Shown: positions 12,061 through 21,884 of the stretch, piece after piece
Layout: each line of letters begins with the position of its first letter
How positions within the stretch are numbered: the stretch's first letter is position 1
Assembly: GCA_002049455.2 (NCBI GenBank)
Contig: KV918782.1
Coordinates: 62,001-126,000 of the forward strand
DNA length: 64,000 nt
Direction of reading: 5' to 3'
Source: Porphyra umbilicalis
Taxonomy: Eukaryota > Rhodophyta > Bangiophyceae > Bangiales > Bangiaceae
Position numbers and translations under genes: made by a program
Notes under the pieces: generated by a model
Told to the model about the DNA's origin: nothing
The model's input: only the letters and a program-made list of their open reading frames with translations
Databases searched by the model: none

Positions 12061-12120
12061 ACACTGGGCCGGGTGATGATGCAGCGGCTGCTGGCCCGAG
12101 CGCCGGTGCGCATCAATCGC

Positions 12121-12700
12121 CTGTGCCCCCCGAGCGCCCCGCGTGCCGACGTGCCCGGGGGCCCGCGTGCGCCGGTGCGCCCCGTGCACCCCGCGAGCGT
12201 GCGCGCCCGGGGGCCCGAGTGCACCGGTGCGCCGGTGCATCCCGAGCACCCCGGGTGCCCACGCTCCCGGGGGCCCGTGTGCGCCGGTGCGCCACAACCA
12301 TCCCTCGCGTCCGCGCGCGCAGAGGCCCGCGTGTGCCGGGGCGCCGGTGCGCCCCGAGCGCCGCGCGTGCCCGCTCGCCCGGGGGCTAGTGTGCGCCTGT
12401 GCGTTTGTGCGCCAGTGCGCAGTGCGCCGCGAGCTCCCATGCACATCCCCACTCGCGCCGGCGCACCCCGTGCACTGCTGCGCCCCCGCGCCCCGAGTCG
12501 GGTTGGGCCCTCGCGCTCCGTGTGCGGGTGCGGCCGAGCTCTCACGCGTGCTCCCCCGCACCCTCCGGCGCCCGCCCTCGCACGCTGGTGCGCCCGTGCG
12601 CCCCGTGCAACCGCGCACTCCGTGCGCCAGTGTGTCCGAGCGCCCGGTGCACCGGTGCGCCCGTGCGCGTTGTGCATCGGTGCGCCCGTGCGCTCCGTGT
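12121..12700. repeat. GC-rich minisatellite, unit about 52-60 bp
   Basis: Repeated blocks contain CCCGGGGGCCCG followed by a stretch close to TGTGCGCCGGTGCGCC. The CCCGGGGG core recurs at 12154, 12206, 12266 and 12378, giving spacings of 52, 60 and 112 bp. After about 12480 the array degenerates into shorter GTGCGCCCGTGCGC units. Long open frames here on both strands are a by-product of the repeat. Confidence 0.8.
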
Positions 12701-14983
12701 GCGAGGAGGGGGGGGGGAATACGGCTCTCACTCCAACCGTTTTCGCAGTGTGCGCCACCTCTCCCCCTTTGCTGTGGCATTTCCGCGGTGGGCATTTTGC
12801 TTCCTGGTCACCCCCTCCCCCCCTCCCATTCATCCAACCTATGCTGTCCCTCTGACCCCCCCGTGGTGACTGGGTGTCGACGCCGTGTCGGCCGTGGCGC
12901 CCACTTCCCCCCGCCGCTCCGCACCCAGGCGCTGCCCCAGCCGGGAGCGCCTCTCCATCCACCCCACTACCCCGACCGGCGGTGGCGTCACGGACAACCC
13001 ACCGGATGCAAGGGGCGCCGGAGACGTGCCACCCCCCCCTCTTCCTTGGTGCCTCGACCGCCGTGACGGCCACCGCTGGGGGCCCCTTCTTCCTTCACAC
13101 CGTGCGTGCCGCCCGCATATCTGTCGCGGGCGGGTGGGACGACGACTCCCATCGCCGCCAGGTGCGCCCCCGCCGCACAGTGCTTGCCATCGGGACAGTG
13201 CGGGGGATCCCGGCGGATCGAAACGGTACACTGCTTTTGTCCACGGAAGGTGGGCGACGACGCGGGGGGAGGTGGGGAGGCGTGATTGTCGAAGCTGCGG
13301 ACTTTCGCACGCACGTGCAGATCATCGCCCAACGCGGCGGTGGCAGTACCAGCGGCTGGACGGCGGTTGCAACGGCGGCTTCTCACTCGGCGTCACCGCC
13401 ACATCCTCATCTTCACTGCCGGCGACGGCGGTAGCGATGGCGGGACAAGGCGGGGGGGGGCGAGCGGGCGGTGAGGTCGGCGGGGGGCGGGGTGCATGTG
13501 CCGCAACCGGTCGGGCGTCCAGGAAGCGTCTTGCTGACGGGGGTTGAGGCGTCAGGTCTCCACCTCTCGGCACCGATCTTCGGCGCCGCTCTCGTTGCCG
13601 GCCCGTCGGGCGGTCGGCCAGCGAGGCTCCAGATAAACGCGGTGAGCGACGTGGCGGCGGTCGTGCGATGGCGTTTTCTTATGCTGACGGTGGAGATGAC
13701 GCCGGTGGCGGAGTTGTCACGGTGGCCGTGCCACCGCCGCCGCCCTGTCCGCCGCCGGTGGGTCCCACTTTCATTGTTCTCCCCGCTCCCCCGTCTTCCT
13801 CTCTGCCCCCACCCCCCAGCCCTGCATCTGCACACAGTCACGCTCTCCACCCCGCCCTATTCAGCCTTCTCGCATACTCGTGGTGCGGCTGCAGCCCCCC
13901 GGCCGCGGCTGCATAACACCTGTGCGGCGTCCTCATTGGGCAGTATACTCGACCTCGGGTCCCAGGCGGCCATAAGTGCCATTGCCAGCGCCCACCACCA
14001 TGCCGCCGCCAGCAGCCGCGAGCGAGACCTCCCACACGGTCTTGGGAGCGCGTATGACTATGGTCACAGCGCGGCGCCGCCGCGCGACGCCGCCTCCGCC
14101 GCATGCGGGGGTGGTGGTGGACGCGGGCGGGGGGAACGGGAGCTCCCCCCGCTCCCCGCATCGGTGGAGCGCCTCCTCGCCGGCGCCGGGAGCGGCGCGT
14201 ATCAGTGCAAATATCAGCGGCAAGGTGACCCGACAAGCGCTCCGGTACGCGAGTGTTCGCGGCGGTGGCTGCAGTGGCAACGCAGCCACCGCGGCCACTG
14301 TCGTCAGCGCACCGGCCTTCCACGACGCTTCTTGCACCCCTGCTGTCCATATGCAGGTCGCAGGCGTGTAGGGGGCGGAGGGCAGTGGCGGCGGCGGCTG
14401 CGTCGTAGCCGTCAGCGCTGCTTAGCGGTTGGCCGCGGCCGCGGCGGTAGCCGTTTGTGGAACAGTTGAGCCCGTCATTCAGCCCCACAGGGAGGTGACA
14501 GTGGATACTGTCATGCTGAAGCGGCGCGGCCGCTGTCCCGTAAGGCGGAGGGGCAGGTATATCGACTGGGTACCCTCCCCCAATGGCGCGTGTGCAGTGC
14601 CACTAAGGTCTCCCCCCCCCCCACCCACATCCGCGCTGCCATCTCTTTGCCGCTGATGTGATGGCTTTGTATTGGATCCCAGAGGCTTCTACTGCATTTG
14701 CTCTCCCCAAGCCTCACTCGCATATGTGCGTTTTTCCTGGAGGCTCCGACGGCGGCTCGGTCATTTTTTGTTTGCTTTCCGGTCGCGCGGGGCGTCATCG
14801 CAGCCGTCTATCAGCGGCATGGGGAGTCTTTGTTTTTTGTGGAGGTGAACGGCGGGGGCTGATGGGACTCTGTCGCGGCGGTGGTACCGTAATGAGGAAA
14901 AGCTTGGAAAAAATGATTGCGAGAACCATACAAAGATACAACCGAGCACACAAAAGAAAGCAAGGACAAGCACACTCATAGAA
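12701..14983. other. GC-rich block without recognised gene
   Basis: All six frames are open for long distances because of composition, and none carries a recognised domain. Translations are Ala/Gly/Arg/Pro-rich. GC falls again from about 14650 toward the 3' end of the recombinase gene on the minus strand. Nothing further could be supported. Confidence 0.4.
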
Positions 14984-17294
14984 TCACACATTCGACCATG
15001 CTTGCGGCTTGCAAAAAGGATGGCGAATCTCCAACCGGTTGCACAGTGCCTTGTAGTTGATGAACGCGGACGTGCTGTCCCAACCGCCCTTGTTCATCAC
15101 CCACGCATCAGTCATCCCAAGGGCGTCGTACAGCTGCACGCCCGTCCGCTTGCCTGAGTGAGTGGCTACCTTGTTGACGTCCAGCATGCCGCAGTCGGCC
15201 AGCGCCTCCCGAGCGAGTGTCGTGAGCGCCTCGCACCCGAATTTCTGGTTCGTGTCCCAGACCGTTGTTTCCTTACCTTTCGCCTTTCGCACCAGTGGTC
15301 TGCAGAAGATGGGCTCGGGCCTCCCCCCGCGCACCTTCAACCACAGCAGGAGAACGCGTCCAGTATCTAGCCTGCGCAGGTGAACGAAGAGAGCGAAACA
15401 GTGAGTTTTTGCTCCCATCCCCGCATGCTTCACCCGCACCCGCCACCGCGGCTCCCGCCACGAGGCCTGGTCGGCATACACCCTGCGAGTTCATGGTGTG
15501 GTATGGCACCGCAGACCGGCCGTTCTCTGTCGGTTGTCTCGAAGCCAATGGCAATGACCAAAGTGTCTGCTGGTGACCAAGCTCAATTGTAGCACAAACC
15601 CAAGACACAAGAAAAAAGAGAACGATAACCTGAAACGATCAACGTACCTTGGGTCGGACCTAAGGGGGCCTGGCCACGGCTGGCAGACGTAGACACGGCG
15701 CTTAAGTGAGTTCTTCGTCGCGTTATTGATACTCATCTTTATGCCATTCGTGCTCATACCCATGTGCTCCATACTGGTAGAGAAGGGAACCAAGTCAAGC
15801 ATCAACAAAGTACGAAGAAAATCAAGTCAATGGCGCTGCTCACCGAGACCAAGGCGTCCCGACAGTGTACTGCCGGGTGGAGACCAGGGGTTGTCATGGA
15901 AACATCCCCGAGGATTTTATCCGTGCATTATATCCGTATCCACTTCGGATACGAGCCGGGGACGCATGTCCCAAATGCATTATGAGAAAAGGAGGTGAGG
16001 AAAAATCTATTTTTCCCGACAGAAATTGCAAGATTTTATCGGATCCGTATCCCAGATATGAGAAACAGGATACAGGGATATACACGGTAATAAGGCTTCC
16101 CGCGCCTGGCGAATTCTGGTTGAGCACAGTCGACCTCTCTTTTCGCGTGCCGACAATCGCGGAATGAATGTCCGAACATTTGGGAGCGACAAGCGGCGAT
16201 CCAGCCCGACCCAGGTGGAACCGTTCAATCACGAGACTCGACCCGATTGCGTTGCTGCCAGAGTGTAACACGAGATTCCAAACGGTCATTCTGACGTCCG
16301 TTTACACAAAGGGCGGGAAGCCACCCCGACGCTTGGGGCGTTGAAATCAAGTGTGCATTTCAAGTCGTACTGACGTCCGTTTGGCGCTCGAATAAGGCTG
16401 GATGGCTTTCTTCTTGGTCTCTAATTGGGCTGTCCGTCGGACTTGGGGGATTATATCCGGATCTAATAATCGTACACGGATATGATTATATTCTAATCAA
16501 ATATCCGGTTCCGGAGGCAAATATCCTGATCCGGATCTCAGCTGAGGGAGTTATCCGTAATCAGACACGAAGGATCGGCGTGTATCCGTAATCTTCTACG
16601 GCCGAAAAACCATATCCTGACATCCCCTGGTGGAGACACCTTCCAAATGCGATTGCAGAACAGCGATGAACGACAGTAAACAAACGTACCGTAGCATCAC
16701 GAGCTCATCATAGCGGAGCAGGAGGTTGGCACACAGCAGAGTTGAGGAGTACGCCATCAGCATGCGAGGGTCAATGTCATCAGCGGTGCGCCCGGCAAAG
16801 TGCTTCGACCAGCAGTGCAACAGGTGACACGGTTCAATATGGTCGACGCGACGCACCTCCAGCTCTCCCCGCCTCGCCCTGGTGATGGCATGCCCCTTAT
16901 ACATGGCGGTCATGTCGTCGGAGAGGGCAGGGTTACCAGAAAAAGTCGGAGGAATCGTCTCGAAGTTTGAAGTGATCACAGACCAGCTGGACAGGCCACG
17001 CGTCGGAGCAGAGTGAGCCCGCATCGCCGCACGGAGCTGCTCCCCCATCGACTTGCCCTTCAACAGGGAGTCGGTTCTCCAATAGAAGAACCGGGCCACG
17101 TCCTTCCCCGTCTCCGCGGTCACGGCAAGCGGGTCTAAGTCGCGCGCTTTGCAAAACTTCACCCACCCTCGCTTCCCAGTGATAGAGGAATCATTCTGAG
17201 TGTTGGTCGCGATAGAAAGGAGCCCGCGAGAGATTACGCTGAGATCAATGTCAGCGTCTGCGCGCAGGCGGCCCTCGGGGAGCGGCGGCGCCAT
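14984..17294 (-). CDS. Crypton-like tyrosine recombinase, probably spliced
   Basis: The N-terminal exon (17294 down to about 16690, start MAPPLPEGR) holds a SAM-like DNA-binding region (GWVKFCKARDLDPL, VARFFYWRTDSLLKGK) and the first catalytic Arg box, LLRYDELVMLRY. It stops at a GTACGT donor at 16689. The C-terminal exon (15482-14984) holds THSGKRTGVQLYDALG and GGWDSTSAFINY, the His/Arg box and nucleophile Tyr. A second candidate intron runs 15647-15483 (donor AAG/GTACGT, acceptor CTCGCAG) and leaves a middle exon around 15730-15648. The TH..R..G......G.....GW.....Y spacing resembles Crypton recombinases more than phage or DIRS ones. An earlier in-frame ATG at 17423 is possible. It sits head to head with the ORF at 17804. 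The long first intron is mostly filled by the ATCCG-rich stretch. Exon joins are inferred and the gene may be intact or decayed. Confidence 0.6.
15905..16610. repeat. ATCCG/CGGAT-rich insertion inside the recombinase intron
   Basis: About 700 bp with a dense set of ATCCG and CGGAT motifs, clustered at both ends (15918-15955, 16038-16050 and 16450-16600) and sparse in the middle. The palindromic forms ATCCGGAT and GGATCC-type motifs recur. Two copies of CTGACGTCCGTTT lie near 16292 and 16370. End-clustered short motifs are typical of transposase binding zones in non-autonomous DNA elements, but no clear terminal inverted repeat or target duplication was found. Confidence 0.4.
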
Positions 17295-17423
17295 GATGAG
17301 AGGGGGACGGGGGGGCGGCAGCTCAATGAGAGCAGACAAAAAGTGGCACGGAGAGGGAATAGTCGGTTGTGGCCAGATCTTTTGTGAAGTGGCATCAGCC
17401 GAGCAATGAAAATCCCTGTCCAT

Positions 17424-17803
17424 GTTGACGGCAGGGGGCGGGACTGCGGGACAGGGGCGCAGCCGTTGGTTAGACAGGCCCTCTGGGCATGCAATCGTCA
17501 GAGCTTGTGATCCGTCCTCGCAGTCAGCTGACAGGGGATCTCCCGTTCAGCAGGAGCTGGGGGGGACTACGGCTACCGAGGGGCCGCGGCGCGCGGATGA
17601 TGTGCCATTTCTGATCCATTTGACAACCAAAAGGGGGGCTACGTGCAAAACTTTCAACGGGGCGTTTCTGAAATGACTGGCCCGCCTTTTCCGTCCACCT
17701 GCCAGCTCATGTGCCCAAGTATAGCCGGAGCTAGCTCTGCTCGCCCCAGCAGCGGTACTCTCCGTCCGCGCCGGCCTCTTTCACCTCGAGCACCTGTCCC
17801 ATC
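17424..17803. promoter_or_regulatory. Shared upstream region of a divergent gene pair
   Basis: About 380 bp separate the farthest start of the minus-strand recombinase from the first ATG of the plus-strand ORF at 17804. No gene fits here. Head-to-head placement makes this the only possible upstream region for both genes. No TATA box was recognised; a CAACCAAAAGGGGGG stretch lies near 17625. Confidence 0.3.
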
Positions 17804-18595
17804 ATGTCGCTGTTTGACGACTGCGTCGAGCAGCACGTCGGCATTCACCCTGCCGCACAACTTTAAGCTGCCTTTTTTGTGCCCACCCCACCTACCGACA
17901 ACGACCTGCTTCTCTTTTCATCCGCTTCCAACATCTCCCCAGCAGATGCCGTGCCGCTCGAGCCGTGGCTTAACGAACTGGCGGCGCTGGTGCTCGGCAA
18001 CGCCGTCTCGACCGGAGAGAAGCTGCGGCGCGCGGTTTCGCAATCCGCTCTCGCCCGCGACGGACATCCCCCGCGCTGGTCCCCCCCTCCCACCTCCGAT
18101 GACCAGGCTACTGGCCAGTCGCAGGTGACGTCGGGCACTCCGGTGCTCCTGAACGACCAAACCGCCATGGATCGCAGCGGTCACGCGCCGACACGGGCGA
18201 CGGGCAGGGCCTCGGTTAAGGGCGCCGACCTCGGCGAGGCCTTGCGTGGTGCTCCCCGGCAGCCCAACCAGGTCGTCGCCCGTAGGCTCAAGTCGGTTGA
18301 CGACCTCATTCTGGCGTGGGGAGATGGGTGGAAGGGGTACGCGCCCATGAAGGGCTTCCTGCGGGTGGCGGGCGGCAAGCCGGACAAGGCGCAGGTGAAC
18401 GTGCTCTCCAAGGGCAACACTGTCATGAAGAAGATACGGAAAATGGGACGGGAGGAGCTTAGGAGGGCCTTTGAGGTTGCCGATGACGGGAAGGCTCCCA
18501 CCCTGTTTAGCATCAGAACTGGAATTGAGCGGGAGAATGGGCGGGAGAGTGTGCCAGGTACTAAGAGAAGGCACGGACAAATGACAACGACCTAG
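17804..18595 (+). CDS. ORF with GCR1_C-like DNA-binding region, partner of the recombinase
   Basis: The main open frame covers 17879-18595. The first upstream ATG is at 17804 (MSLFDDCVEQHVG) in the same frame, but a TAA at 17864-17866 lies between, so an intron with an acceptor such as CCCCAG near 17941 may bridge it. The C-terminal half contains LKSVDDLILAWGDGWKGYAP, then KGNTVMKKIRKM. This matches the look of GCR1_C (the DNA-binding domain of yeast GCR1, also found at the C-terminus of many Crypton recombinases): a V..L...W..G......I motif followed by a basic helix. In known Cryptons this domain is fused to the recombinase; here it is a separate, divergent ORF. Domain assignment is by eye only. 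Confidence 0.45.
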
Positions 18596-21442
18596 TAGTA
18601 TCTTTGTGCGTCACCAATGCAACGGTTCCTTGCCAACACTCTTTTCTTCACCCCTGGTCACGCCCGGTTGATACCACCCCTTCTGCCCTACAGCGCACCT
18701 GCGTCCCCGGTGCCGACGCTGACAGATGCGGCCGCCCCTTTCTTTGGAAGTTGGTCCGGACGGTGGCGGCGGGCCCCGTGATGTTTAATAGCGAGGGAGT
18801 TGATGGTGTCGACCGCCCCAAGATGCAAAGCCGGCGACGAAACGTGCAGCCCTGTCGTGGCGGTTGGCGGGGGGGTCGCCTCCAGTGAAGGGATGACGGC
18901 GGGCTCGTCAGGGAGAGCGACGCTGACGCCGGAAACGGAAGTGACAGTTATTACGGTCGTGTCGGCTACTGTGGCCAGCGTGGCGGCAAACGCCACTTCC
19001 GACACCCGGTCGCACCGTTGAGCGGCCGGGATGGCGCGGGCCGGAGCACGGGGCGGAGACGGGGTCAACTGCCCAATTGCGCGCGAGTTTATTGTCGGAG
19101 GGCCGCCTGGAGTGTTGCATGTTCCCCGCCCCGCGATAGTGGCGGCCGTTTCCAGCGGCGGGGACACCACGGCCGGCCACCGCAATCGCGACATCAGTCA
19201 GCGCCCGCGGGGCGGCCAGGAGGACGAGGGACCGGCGAGTCTGCGGCGGCACGGTACGACCGCATGCTTTGGGGAGGGTGGGGGTACGATGGCCGTCCCC
19301 AAAAGCAAGGTGGAAGTCCAAGACCGCCCCGACAGCTCAAGGCAACGGCGGTCGGGACAGCCGGCGCCTGCGCCGGCGCCAAAACGGTCGTTTCGGAGCC
19401 ACTCAACGAAGCCGAATCCCCCGCGTCACCCATCACCGTGTGGTTATTACGGGAGGGCGGGAGAGGTGGCGTAGACGGGCCCTGCCCGAGGATGTCAGCC
19501 CTCTCGCCCGCCGTATACGGGGCTGCTTGGTGCCGCGAGGCCACCCCCGCTGCGCGCCGCTTTCGCTTGAGGCCGCAAGCGGCACCCCCCGCTGCCGTGC
19601 GGCGGCCGTAGTGACGGGTCGAGGTGGGAAGCGGACCTGGGCCGCATCTGCTGCCACGAGCCGCTTGGACGACGGCGCAAACGACGTGCGGGATGTGGGG
19701 GCTCGCCGCGGAGCAAGCGGCGGCACGGTGTACGTCGGTAATGGGGGGAGAGGGACGGCCGCAGGGTTCCACCACTTGGCCGCAGGCGGCGGCAGTGCCC
19801 CACCAGGAACCTGCTTTATGGAAGCGGCCGAGCGCCGTCGGAGAGAGCGTGCCCTCCGGCGTGGCGGTTGGCGCGCGGTCCCCGCCCCCTTTCCGGCCTG
19901 CCCCGCGCGATGGCCCGACGGCCGATCCCCGCCCTTTTCAGCATGTGGTTCCCGCGCCACCCCGGCGACGACCTACGACGGCATCTCGGTGGCAGGGGGG
20001 GGCGGCCTGGGTAGCACCATACCGCCGGCGGGGGTCGTGGCGTCCGCGGCCGCATCTGCCGCCAACATCGACGCTGGAGCCGGCGACGGCGCGACCAGTG
20101 ACCAGGGCGGCGGCCGCGTGAGCTACGGCACGAGGGGCGACGTTTTCGTGTCTGCGGGCGGGGTGGTTCTGTGCGGCAGCGGCCGCGCTGGTGGCGTGCC
20201 GGAGCTGCGCGCCCCCGCCGACGCCCACAGAGGCGGGCGTTGACGCCGCCCGCGTCAACGATGGGGGCGGCGGTAACGAAGACAAGAAGTCCATCGTTTG
20301 CGGGGGCCGCAGTATGGGGGGAAAGCCGGCAGGGATGGGGTGGAGATGGGGAGCAGCGCCAACAGGAGCCTTCTGTACTGCCGGCTGAAAGGCGTCCCCG
20401 CTGGCCCCGGCCGCCGAGGGCAAAGTGCGTGTGCCCCCCCCCGACGGCGACGCCAACACCGGCAGCCGGCCGGCACCTACTCCCTCCTTCGCGAGCAGCA
20501 GGGAGCTCCGCGCCCCACCCCTCATCTCAGAACCACGTGGCGGGGGCGCTAACGCGGCGGCAAGCGGCCCGTGCAGTGGCATGGCGGCGCGAAAGCGCAG
20601 TGTCCACGCGGCCAGCGGCGGCGCGACGAGCGTGGCGCACATCGTCGGACGCCCGGTTGAATGCGCCTAAGACGACGAAAGCGACAAGGCGTCTGGAGAT
20701 GGTGCGGCCGACGTCGTCGGCGGCGAGCCACGGGGGTGCTTCGCCGACAACGACCCATAACACCTGTGGGAGACCGATGTTACCCCCCTCCTCGGAAGCC
20801 AACGGCGCTTTGTGTTCCACACCCTACTTTGGAGACGCGGGCGGCGCGGGTCGTCGCACGGCGGCGGCCGGGCGGCTGGCGGCCAATGCCGCAGCGCCGG
20901 CCGTCGGCGGCGAGGTCGTCGACGCGGGGAGCACGTCCACCTGCGACGACAACCACGCGGGCGATTCCGACCCGTTGAGCTACGGGAGCGGCTTCGACGT
21001 CGCGGTCGCCGCATCGACGTGCGGCGGCGACCAGGAGGCAGACGCCTCCGTCCACGTCGCTGTGGGCGTGGTCGGCGACGACTCGGTGCTGGCGTGGAGG
21101 CAGTCTTTGGATGCGCAGGGGGGCCAACGCGTCCCAGATGGCGTGCCTGTCACGGGCAACGCCGGCTCGGCCAATTTCCGGCCGGGGCGTCGCAATGGTG
21201 CGCTGCGGGCGCCGGGGGAACGGTAGGCGGTGCCGCAGTAGCGGGGGAGACGCCTGCCGGCGTCAGCACGTCAGCGGCCAAGCCTGCCCCTCCAAGGCCC
21301 GACGGCGGACAGTGCGCGGTGGTGGCCCTACCCGACGGGGAGGAGGATGGCAACGGCGTCTCGGCGGCGGCGGTGACAGCTGGCGCACACGGCGCCACTA
21401 GCAGCGGCATTGAAGACGCGGAGACGGCGGTCGGCGGCTGCG
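18596..21442. other. GC-rich Ala/Gly-coding island, left part; no recognised gene
   Basis: From about 18690 the sequence is very GC-rich with overlapping open frames on both strands. Plus-frame translations are Ala/Gly/Val/Asp-rich (for example SYGSGFDVAVAASTCGGDQ near 21000), minus-frame ones Arg/Pro-rich. Copia-1 is inserted at 21443, and the island resumes at 26945 with the same plus frame staying open across the empty site. Whether it ever coded for a protein is unclear. Confidence 0.35.
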
Positions 21443-21447
21443 ATGCC

Positions 21448-21869
21448 TGTTGAGCTCTGCTCAGGAATTCCATTGGAGCTATACTTACACGGGGGCACTT
21501 GGTGACTCAAGCTCGTGTACTTGTTGGCATTCCATTGTGTATGACTTATACTTGTTTGTACTTGATTTGTGTATCTCTTGGTGAGCTCCCCCCTTTTCGT
21601 GGTGAGCTCGGGGGGGGATTGTGCGTGGCGTGGTGACTGGATTGTGCGGCGGTGGGCGGCTTACCACCGGGGAGGCGCATGCTCCGCTTTGGGAGGTGCG
21701 CCGCAGGCCCTGCACACGCGGAGAGTGGAAGTGCCTGGGGGAGCACTGAGAGAGGGTCGTCTCTGGGACTGGCAGAGGGGTCGCCTGGGGTATATCAGGC
21801 GGTCCTAGTGGGCCCAAAGCCGCCATCCAAGTAAACCAACGCATCCGCCTATCTACCTCCCGCTTCACA
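21448..21869 (+). repeat. Copia-1 5' LTR
   Basis: 422 bp starting TGTTGAGCTC and ending CTTCACA. A TATA-like GGGGTATATCAGG lies near 21787, about 80 bp before the LTR end, a plausible core promoter for the element. It is near identical to the 3' LTR and is followed directly by the primer-binding site. Confidence 0.95.
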
Positions 21870-21884
21870 GGTTATGGGCCCAGC
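21870..21884 (+). other. Copia-1 primer-binding site, initiator-tRNA half type
   Basis: GGTTATGGGCCCAGC immediately follows the 5' LTR. It is complementary to the anticodon stem-loop region of eukaryotic initiator tRNA-Met (GCTGGGCCCATAACC), not to the tRNA 3' end. Priming by such an internal half-tRNA is known for Drosophila copia. Confidence 0.8.

Noticed and set aside
12121-12700. CRISPR array
   Set aside because: Units are contiguous and GC-rich without unique spacers, and the window is eukaryotic.
12009-13073. 354-codon minus ORF and overlapping plus ORFs at 12.0-13.0 kb
   Set aside because: They follow the minisatellite periodicity in several frames on both strands; no domain.
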